Assembly: GCA_004352715.1 (NCBI GenBank)
Contig: SCFE01000043.1
Location: 1,283,080-1,347,079 of the forward strand
DNA length: 64,000 nt
Direction of reading: 5' to 3'
From: Hofstenia miamia
Taxonomy: Eukaryota; Xenacoelomorpha; Acoela
Shown piece by piece: positions 56,029 through 64,000 of this stretch. How positions within the stretch are numbered: position 1 is the stretch's first letter; each line of letters starts with the position of its first letter. A program made the position numbers and the translations under genes. Under the pieces are notes generated by a model that ran no database searches, had not been told where the DNA came from, and worked only from the letters and a program-made list of their open reading frames with translations.

Positions 56029-56680
56029 ATGGGTCTCATAATTGGTATTTCGTTCCTAATGCTCTCTTTGATGTGCGTCGTTTTAATACAAGTTTTCGCT
56101 AAGAAGCAACCTCCAGCAATATACTACGATTCCAATTCCTTTTTAATAGGTTGGTAATTCTTATAATTAGATGAATTCTGCATCTTTATTTGGGGAAATC
56201 TTTAATTTTTTATCGTGTGTAGCTTTTGTGGGCTTTCTATTAAACTACCTTATTTTATACATTCATTTCGTGTTTTCCGTATTGGGTTTAGAATAGATTA
56301 GATGTTACATAAAAGCTTAGTTATGTTCACTCATTTAGAGTTTCCTGTTGTTTTTATTGCTGTTAGCTATTACAAAGATGATCCGAAAGCCGCCGATCTA
56401 GCTGCAAGAATTGTATGTACTTTCTTAAGTAACTGCTTTTTACCCAAGACTTTAGATACACAACCGCCTAATCGACTGCACGTATATGGAAAATGGTGGG
56501 AAGGATGTACGCTTTCAAGTGCATTGTTACAACCTTACAACGCTAGTTTTTAAATACCACCTCACGGAGCATCTCAAAATGGATTGGTTTGAGCAGTACC
56601 TAAGTGGCATTAGATCTGATTTCTACAAACATGACTTTTTTCTTCCAGATAACTTCATTGCTGTTGAGAATCATAATCCT
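56029..56680 (+). CDS. Uncharacterised membrane protein, first four exons
   Basis: Exons 56029-56149, 56223-56285, 56339-56412 and 56456-56680 join in perfect phase (40 codons +1; 2+20 codons+1; 2+24 codons; 75 codons). Introns are 73, 53 and 43 nt, and a GTAAGT donor follows the fourth. The start MGLIIGISFLMLSLMCVVL is a signal anchor or first membrane segment. After KKQPPAIYYD comes a second hydrophobic stretch, FVGFLLNYLILYIHFVFSVL, running into PVVFIAVSYY. Then a soluble part follows with DPKAADLAARI, YMENGGKDVRFQVHCYNLTT and MDWFEQYLSGIRSDFYKHDF. I do not recognise the family. Later exons must lie downstream; the Cys-rich exon at 61015 could belong to it. Confidence 0.7.
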
Positions 56681-57560
56681 GTAAGTATATTTATTCAAAT
56701 TTTAAAGGAATACATTAAGTTATCTATTGTAAACATTTAGATATCAGTCATTCAACATTTATTAAGAATGTTTAATATTAAATAAACTGTTAAATATTGT
56801 TATAATAACAGTATTTTTGTGGCTCATCAAACGGTTTATGTCTGTAGTTGGAGCAATACAAACTTTTAGTAAGGTTCAGAATGTTCAATTTGTACCTTAG
56901 ATAGCATTATTATTATGAGCCTTATCTTGAACAGATTGTAAGTTTTTGGCAATTATATTCTTGTTGACAAATCAAGTCAATTACTATTGCATGTACATTT
57001 TTGCATCTTTATATACTTCTGTATCCTTTATAAATTTACGTTGTTTGAAAATTACTTTCTGAAGGTAGATAAGATAGAAGGTAACAATCACCATTATTTG
57101 CCATTTTCGTTTTTTGTATTATAAATTGATTTGAGGTGTTTGGAACCTGCAGAATCTTAAGCTGAGGTGAAATCTTTTGTACCTATGCATTATAACATGT
57201 AATAAAGAGCTTCTAAAAAATTGTGTAATTCAAAAATCCTCCCAACTATGCCTTTAGTAATGCATACACTGGTTTCAAATATGCAACCTAAAGTGCTGAG
57301 AGGTGTTTAAATTTTAAAATTTTATACTTGACCAATTCTTGTTAACCTACATAAAAAAATTGAAAATTTTTATTTAAAACATCAAAAATCTTCTTTTTCA
57401 ACCGAATTGGTTTGTTTACATATTCATGTTAACTATTGTAAAAAGTCATGCCAAAACTCTAGAAACAACAGAATCTGCGTGGTATTTGTAAGAAATTGAA
57501 TAGAAAAGAGCAACGTCAGTTATTGTTGAATTGGATCCAGATAATAATACATCTTCTGAC
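56681..57560. other. Probable intron sequence
   Basis: Follows the GTAAGT donor at 56681. No further exon was recognised before the Mutator-type relic. Confidence 0.4.
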
Positions 57561-58600
57561 GTCCAAGGGGAGGGGCAGAAACGTCAGGTTTGATTGAGAA
57601 TATTTCGGCATCAGCCATAACGGACAGGTCTCAGTGATTAGCGTTGCCACTGAAAAGATTATTGATGTGGAAGTTCTTTTCAATTAATGTCGGGTTTGCT
57701 CAAAGGATCATGATGAGGGCAAGACTCATGAATGCCATCCCAATCACCTGGGCTGTGCTAGGGCTTTAGAGGCAGAAGGGGCAGTGAAAATATTCACCGT
57801 CTCATGACAAATATGGTCGCCATTTACTGAATACCTGCGTGATAAAAATTCTGTTGAATTTAGAAAAATCAAGGAATCCATGCCATGTGGAAGGGAAGTA
57901 GTAATCACAAAGGAATGTATAGGACATGTACAGGAAAAGAACATGAAGTTTGAGAAGGCTAAAGGTACAATATTGAGGCGTACGATTGGATGGTGGGAAG
58001 ACGATCAGCGGCAAGTCGACTTACTAATGAAATTATAAATACCTTACAGAACAATTATTGCATAGCTATCAGATCCAGACTGGATTCTGTATCTAACATG
58101 TAAACAAATTATGGTTGCTATATCAAGAATCCAGTACTGAGGAATCACCTAACCATTCTATATGTCCAACTAATCCTGAAATCAATTGATATAAATATCA
58201 CAAAGACTGACACATGTACACAAAAATGGACTTCCTAAATGTATAATTAATCTTGTAGAGCCCATCTTTGTTGATTTCGCAATTGCAGATCTTCTTGTTC
58301 ATGAAAGAACACAAAATCCAAATGAGGTCTTCCACAAGCAATAAGGTTTGGATGTGCAAGCCCATTCTGGATTTCTCTGTCTGCAGTGCCGTAGGACAAT
58401 GTAATGGTGGAGCAAAATTTTTTATTAGTGTTTATAAAGTGCTTGGTATTGAATCAGGGACTTTTACTGTAAAAAGATGCCATGAAAAAGATCAAAGACG
58501 AATAGATTTGACTAAGCGAAAATGGACTGTGGAGGGATTACAAAAAAGAAATACCTTAATTGATCAAAACAGGGCCTCTGTGTCAAGACCTCTTCTGTAG
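57561..58600 (+). pseudogene. Mutator-type transposase relic (second family)
   Basis: Scattered blocks follow the Mutator-like transposase domain common in arthropod and other invertebrate repeats. They are GQVSVISVATEKIIDVEVL, CRVCSKDHDEGKTHEC with NHLGCARALEAEGAVKIF, ECIGHVQEKNMKFEKAKGT, and TQNPNEVFHK with NKVWMCKPILDFSV (usual TQNxNE and N-x-IW). Last is KVLGIESGTFTVKRCHEKDQ with a basic tail. Stops and frameshifts are frequent. It is distinct from the FLYWCH-MULE at 21-25 kb. It would sit in an intron if the neighbouring exons form one gene. Confidence 0.75.
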
Positions 58601-59318
58601 GGGGTCAAATGTACAAAAAAGTTGCATTCTCGAGTGTCTTCGTTTGTTTGAATTTCTACAGTATTCTGAGTTTCTTCAGTAAAATTTTAAAGTTTTTTTT
58701 CGATTGTCATTTCATATTGTATCTTCCTGAAATTTGGTCTGATAGCTCATTAGATAGATCCTTCTTTTTAAGTTTCCTATTCGCATTGTTTCAATTCCAA
58801 AAATTCTAAAGAATATAGTTTTACGTAATTAGGTCTTAAAAATGTTATATTTTTATTAAATCATGATGGATTAAAAAAATCGAAAGAATTGTTAGTATAT
58901 TCTTAAAGTTTAGAAAATTTGATTGAAGTTTGTAGAAGCACTATGATGATCAGCACAGCGTGTCAATTTTTGCTTGGCGGCCTTTTTGTAATCTAATTTT
59001 AATAATTTATTCATAAGAATGCATAAGCCAAATGCTTAATCGCTAAGTTTCACGTATGTTGCAGAAGTTTCAATATTTAATTATTCAGCAGAATTCTGAC
59101 CCCTAATACCATTTAACCAACTTAAATATTGGGAATTTTCACTTAATTCAAAAATTATTTTTAATTCCTATTTAGTTGATTTAGTTAATTGCCTATTAAA
59201 TTGTTTGTTGTGTAGTAATGGTTCTTTATTTTAGCTGGACTTTAGCCGTAAGTTTTTGTTAATATTTTGCAATTATTAATTTAAGGAACTTATTTTGTAA
59301 CAATTTCTATATATATAT
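58601..59318. other. Non-coding stretch ending in (TA)n
   Basis: No gene recognised. Confidence 0.5.
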
Positions 59319-59387
59319 NNNNNNNNNNNNNNNNNNNNNNNNNNNNNNNNNNNNNNNNNNNNNNNNNNNNNNNNNNNNNNNNNNNNN
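59319..59387. other. Assembly gap (69 N) in (TA)n
   Basis: TA runs on both sides. Confidence 0.98.
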
Positions 59388-59421
<34 letters not shown>

Positions 59422-61014
59422 GCACATATACATTAGCGGATTTTAGCCACAACAATTTATCAAAAACTTCAAAATTTTCACAACCAAAGTCGGTTACGTT
59501 TCAATTGAACAAAACATCTTAACGCAAACAAATTGCTTCTTTAGATTAATTGATAAAACCACCGCAAGTCTTGTGTACCCTCTTAACCCAAGCCAACTAT
59601 TACAAAATTTGTTTTCATCCATGAAGTGTGTTATCCACGGTACACGATGTACAACAAAATACACGAGTATTTGTCTTGAAAACCGTTACGCGAAATTGCA
59701 AAATTTTCGAAATACGTGTGAAAAATTAGATTGAATGCTCGATGGGCAAAGTGAATCAATTGAAAGACTCTGACCTTTCTAATAGCAAATTTTTTTTGGC
59801 CCCTTCTAGCCTTAAGTCTGAAAATTTAGAAAATTGATCAAAATAGCTTATGCAGGGCACTAGATTTCCCTTAGAATTGCTTATAGTTTCTTTTATAGGG
59901 CATTCCAATTTACAAAATTAAAGATAAATATGCTTTCATTCTTGATATAGATTAAACAAAATACATAAATACACGAAATACCTATATATATCAGGTTTGC
60001 AAACCATGTGACCCATTTGCATTGCTAGCAATATCACTTAATAAAATTCGATGATATTCGTTCGTACAATCTTTTTTGTAAACATTCCGATGATCAATCA
60101 AAAGAGCTATGGTTGAATGTTGATGTTTCTTGATGTATGTTTTATTGCCAATTGGACAAAATTTATACTTTATCTTTTAGATTTGAATATTTAAATTTTG
60201 TTTTTTAAGTGCAACTAAAAATCTAATTTATGGGGAAATGCAACAAACGGCTTTGTGTTGAGCAATAATATAGAATTCAAGGCAGCGTTATATAAATTGT
60301 TATAATATTAACATTTGTTAAAATATCACTTCACACAACCAAATAGAGTTGTTGGAAATGTTTTGTATTTTGTAGTTGTATTTTGAATATTGGTTAGTGT
60401 ATGCATGTGCATACATTGCGTAATAACCTATATAAAAATTATTTTATGATTTACACTTGAAATTGTCATACTTTTGAAATGGTAATGTATTGGAAATATT
60501 TAAACTAAACTGTGTTTTTTAGTATGTTATAGTTACTACTTTAATGAGGAATAACATATGCTTTATCAAAGCATTGACTATTAATATAAAACAAGTTTTT
60601 CCAATGATGCTATTTTCGCCAATGTAGCTGTTCACTAGAAAGTGACAATATGAGGTAAGCATGGACCCGAACCTAGCCCGATCCGAATATTTACCACCAC
60701 AATCCGACCCAACCTGAAACGTTGACTTTGATTTGACGTTATGGATCTCTATCTAATCAAATGATCATTATCATCAATCATTTTAATTGGTATTACTTAA
60801 CATCTTGGATCTTTCTCAAATCGAGAATATTATGGATAATTAATCTAATCTGTGTACCCGGTGTAACTCTCTACTGCTCACATAAAAATGGTCAAATTTA
60901 ATGAGGTGCACATCAAAATATGATATATTTGGTTGCATTGAAATAGTAAGTTTATATTAATGTTATTGCTTTCAATTTTTTAATTTGCAAATTGTTAATG
61001 TAAAGTTATTTTAG
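59388..61014. other. Non-coding stretch
   Basis: No exon recognised. An ACCCGAACCTAGCCCG tract near 60662 is related to the interior of the 40256-40607 MITE. Confidence 0.45.
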
Positions 61015-61220
61015 AAGAAGCTCCAATGTATGATGAATATAAATGCAATGAAGCCGCGGGAAAAATTGTCGCTCTCAGCGTAAGAGGAAACCAGTGTAAA
61101 GGCGTGAATGAAAACCGTCTCATGCAATGTTGTGGCTTAAATACTTGTCCTCCAATCAAAGCTCCGCGAAAATGTCTTAAGCAATCAAAAAGCCTTTCAG
61201 TAATTTATTATTGTGTATGA
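61015..61220 (+). CDS. Cys-rich terminal exon of an uncharacterised protein
   Basis: Follows a clear acceptor (GTTATTTTAG) and runs open to TGA at 61218-61220. It reads EAPMYDEYKCNEAAGKIVAL, then NQCKGVNENRLMQCCGLNTC and PPIKAPRKC. Seven cysteines including a CC pair in about 68 residues suggest a disulphide-rich extracellular domain. The entry phase needs one base from the previous exon. It may be the last exon of the membrane-protein gene starting at 56029, but the linking exons were not found. It is also possible that it is a separate gene. Confidence 0.4.
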
Positions 61221-61440
61221 GCATATTTATGAATACAGTTCTTGAGGTGCAATTATTTTAAAGTGAATTTTCAGTGTCTCAGAAAACATCATCTTACAAG
61301 TCTTCAAGTTCTTTTCAACTTACAGAGAATGAATTTTGTAACATGCTAGAAAATGTTTTCAATGTAGTTTAGTTTGTATTTCAATTTGTAATGACAACGC
61401 AAGAAATGTTTACATTATCGCATTTTTCATATATATATAT

Positions 61441-61781
61441 NNNNNNNNNNNNNNNNNNNNNNNNNNNNNNNNNNNNNNNNNNNNNNNNNNNNNNNNNNNN
61501 NNNNNNNNNNNNNNNNNNNNNNNNNNNNNNNNNNNNNNNNNNNNNNNNNNNNNNNNNNNNNNNNNNNNNNNNNNNNNNNNNNNNNNNNNNNNNNNNNNNN
61601 NNNNNNNNNNNNNNNNNNNNNNNNNNNNNNNNNNNNNNNNNNNNNNNNNNNNNNNNNNNNNNNNNNNNNNNNNNNNNNNNNNNNNNNNNNNNNNNNNNNN
61701 NNNNNNNNNNNNNNNNNNNNNNNNNNNNNNNNNNNNNNNNNNNNNNNNNNNNNNNNNNNNNNNNNNNNNNNNNNNNNNNNN
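61441..61781. other. Assembly gap (341 N) in (TA)n
   Basis: TA runs on both sides. Confidence 0.98.
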
Positions 61782-61817
<36 letters not shown>

Positions 61818-61850
61818 GTATTAGATTACTGAACTTCATAGATGCGACCG

Positions 61851-61874
61851 GTTTCGATTCAAAATCTTTTTCAG
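61851..61874 (-). other. Hammerhead-like motif in the PLE tail
   Basis: The minus strand reads CTGAAAAAGATTTTGAATC, then GAAAC. It has a GATT/AATC stem and GAAAC, but G8 of the CUGANGA core is A. The mirror copy at 62181-62205 has lost GAAAC (AAAAT). Probably inactive. Confidence 0.25.
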
Positions 61875-61974
61875 AACAAATTTGGAAGGAAAATTAATTA
61901 CAATTAACTACACTTAAAATTAATTAAAATTGCATGCATTAGAAAATGTTCATGTTGAAATTCTTTTTTAATTA

Positions 61975-62075
61975 GATGTTGATGTTAGGTGACCTGAGAA
62001 ATGTTCATGGATTCTTGTAGTAAGGTGTCCTTGTGTCTCTTCGATGTAAGATTTTTGAAAATCTTCACTTGTATA
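61975..62075 (-). pseudogene. PLE GIY-YIG fragment in the hairpin loop
   Basis: The minus strand reads KSYIEETQGHLTTRIHEHFS, GHLTSTSN. It is the family's YIGET-R-L-TRI-EH with Gly changed to Glu and Arg to Gly. Only about 30 codons survive. Confidence 0.68.
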
Positions 62076-62220
62076 TTCATAAATTAAAAAAGAATTTCAA
62101 CATGAACATTTTCTAATGCATGCAATTTTAATTAATTTTAAGTGTAGTCAATTGTAATTAATTTTCCTTCCAAATTTGTTCTGAAAAAGATTTTGAATCA
62201 AAATCGGTCGCATATATATN

Positions 62221-62935
62221 CTGGAAAAAAGAATTCGGCCACCCATGATTTGTCAAATATTTCTAAGAAATGGACGCCAAGAATGTCATTGTTATTTTTT
62301 AATTAGATTTGGGGTTGCAGAAAGAGGAATTCATCAATGTTGAGACATTTTTTTCACTGTTTACTTTAAATCTCAAGAAAAAAATTCTACAACCCTTGCA
62401 GTTAGCTAATCTTTTCTTGGAAAAATGTATTCGGCCACTTCAGACCAAATCAGAGAATCTTTAAAAAAATTCATTGATTGAGCTTTTTTAGTTTATTTAT
62501 ATTGAAAATATCTAATAAGAGGCTTTCTTCGCCATATATGATGCCTTGTTACGTACCTCTTGCCATCCGCGAGCAGATTATCTCCAAACATATGGAAGGG
62601 ATGAGTCAGCGTAATATAGCCGACTTGTAGGGCGACCTCGAAGTACTGTCGGGGATATCATCAGACGTTTCACTTCTGAAAACATCATTACTCCAAGCCA
62701 AAGTCCGGAAGACCAAAACCTCCCAATCAGCTATTATGTGTCTTTTAAAGCGAAATCCCAGGAAAACTTCAGAGGAATTTCGCAAGGAGTGGGCTGATGG
62801 TCTACTTGTGACAGCAAGAACTGTGCGAAACGCCAAATCATATTTTTCAATAAAACCATCTCCAATGACTTATGGCTGACTAAGCCTTCTTGTTTAAATC
62901 GCGGTTTCATTTTGTTGTAAAGCATGTAATGAACT
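62221..62935 (+). pseudogene. Tc1-type element 5' remnant with transposase N-terminus
   Basis: CTGGAAAAAAGAATTCGGCC at 62221 and CTTGGAAAAATGTATTCGGC near 62419 are two direct copies of a Tc1-like terminal sequence. From about 62540 it reads VPLAIREQIISKHMEGMSQR, NIADL, then in another frame GRPRSTVGDIIRRFTSEN and SPGRPKPP. This is the paired helix-turn-helix DNA-binding region with its GRP hook. No catalytic domain follows. Frame changes show it is dead. Confidence 0.7.
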
Positions 62936-63964
62936 TGCCAGTTGAATTATCGCACAACACTTGTTTTGAAACAAATAAATTAGTTTTCCTCCGCTTAGTG
63001 GTGTGCAATTAAAATGATTCAAATTTCTTAATGTGTAAAAATACCAAAATATAATTTGGCTATTCAAATCATTCTATATACTTTACATATTTTTTAAAAA
63101 TGTTTTTGCAAGTGAATAATAAATTAATTGAAAATTAACAAAATTTCAAGAGTCAGAATTAAACATTCTAACAATAACATTTCTGGAATTCCCCTGTTAC
63201 TACATCTCGAATGAGCATTTAATGTGTTGTAGAGGTTTGTATACAATATGAATTTGCAGTTTATAGATTGTCAAACACCCAATTAAAAATTTCGTTTTTT
63301 TGAAAATTTACTGTTCTTAGCATAAAACTTGCAATTAGAATAGGATACATATATGCTTTGTTTTTGCTACAACATTATGGTGCTAAGACCAATAAATGAT
63401 TCTCTTATAGGTTTTTTGTTATAACATAGTCAGTCTGAACTTGGTTCAGCTAATAGACCATTGTCACTCCAACTTTTATTCCGAAATGCGTTTTAACTGT
63501 TAATGTTTCACGAACATTGATGGCATGGATCGTGTTAACCCGTGATGTCAACGATATTAATTTTCCCAATATGCTAGTAAATTCGTTAATCTAATATTTG
63601 CAGTTTTGAGGAAAAACACAAATAAGACTAACTGTGAAATAATGTTTTGGGTAAATTTGACCCTCGTTAACATTTAACTGTTAATTTTCAACAATGATAA
63701 TGTGTTATATTGATTACTAAAAAACAAGAAAATCAAAATTAAAAATTCAATAGATGTGGTTTCAAAGGTAATTAATTAAGTTAAATCCCCAAAAAAGCAA
63801 TAAAGAAATTAAATATTTATGACATAAAGGATAAAACCAATAAAAACCAAAAAAATGAATCTTAAACAAGGTTTTAAAGCACAAGGAATGTTAAAAACTT
63901 AAACTTAACTGAATTAATAAAACTTAGCAGAAAAACTTGGAAGAGAAATCATTAATACTCAAGC

Positions 63965-63965
<1 letters not shown>
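62936..63965. other. Non-coding stretch
   Basis: No gene recognised. Confidence 0.5.

Positions 63966-64000
<35 letters not shown>
63966..64000. repeat. (AAT)n tract at the window edge
   Basis: AAT units run to the last base. At 42.5 and 46.3 kb such tracts mark LINE 3' ends, so a LINE may start beyond the window. Confidence 0.9.

Larger units (their letters stand above)
61844..62211. repeat. Inverted pair of PLE 3' tails, 130-bp arms
   Basis: 61844-61973 and 62082-62211 are inverted copies with only a few mismatches (for example CCGGTTTCGATTC against CCGATTTTGATTC). They surround a 108-base loop holding PLE coding sequence. The outer edges reach (TA)n on the left and TATATAT plus an N on the right. 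The same layout occurs at 626-1654. Confidence 0.88.

Noticed and set aside
60655-60720. Second full copy of the 40256-40607 hAT MITE
   Set aside because: Only the interior ACCCGAACC-type motif is shared; no terminal repeats or target duplication were found.

Overview
The window looks like nuclear DNA of an AT-rich invertebrate animal. The evidence is about 70% A+T, spliced genes with very small GT-AG introns (mostly 38-53 nt), a FLYWCH-type Mutator transposase, Penelope-like GIY-YIG retroelements, piggyBac, hAT, Tc1/mariner and non-LTR (LINE) sequences, and assembly gaps sitting mostly in (TA)n microsatellites. There are no operons, rRNAs or CRISPR arrays. The lineage cannot be fixed from sequence alone; short introns occur in flatworms, nematodes, some mites and copepods, among others.

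Layout. 1-1.7 kb: Penelope-like element (PLE) tails, two of them in an inverted pair. 2.7-5.4 kb: a Tc1/mariner-like element, a mariner MITE, a hAT MITE and an inverted copy of part of the first element. 5.6-18.35 kb: a 12.75-kb block bounded by ~330-bp terminal inverted repeats (TIRs). It holds a decayed Ty3/Gypsy-like gag-pol (zinc knuckle, protease, RT, RNase H, integrase) split by a 771-bp hAT insertion and a ~3.4-kb non-coding interruption. This block and ~1.3 kb beyond it are almost free of CpG. 19.2-21 kb: a hAT MITE and a large foldback repeat. 21.14-24.90 kb: a complete Mutator-like transposon with TIRs, a perfect 8-bp target duplication and a nearly intact multi-exon transposase. 25.5-27.4 kb: a mariner-type MITE and a scattered 15-bp CpG-containing motif. 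28.25-31.1 kb: a LINE RT fragment between long inverted repeats, next to a decayed IS630/mariner-type transposase. 32-37.1 kb: palindromic MITEs, a TIR pair around a gap and a 722-bp foldback element. 37.5-38.6 kb: exons of a PPPY-motif protein. 40.3 kb: a hAT MITE. 42-47.4 kb: LINE 3' ends on (AAT)n, a mariner N-terminal fragment, a PLE fragment and several gaps. 50.1-55.1 kb: a piggyBac relic, an intact IS630/mariner-type transposon (51613-52948), a Tc1 relic and a minus-strand host-like gene. 56-61.2 kb: exons of a membrane protein, a relic of a second Mutator-type family and a Cys-rich terminal exon. 61.8-62.9 kb: another inverted PLE tail pair and a Tc1 N-terminal relic.

Most of the sequence is mobile DNA. 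Host-like coding signal is limited to four exon groups (37497-38592 +, 54615-55123 -, 56029-56680 +, 61015-61220 +). They were recognised because exon phases join without a break across ~40-nt introns; none could be given a firm family name. The most likely autonomous elements are the 1336-bp IS630/mariner-type transposon and possibly the Mutator-like transposon. The strongest unexplained signal is the nearly CpG-free, TIR-bounded Ty3-like block.
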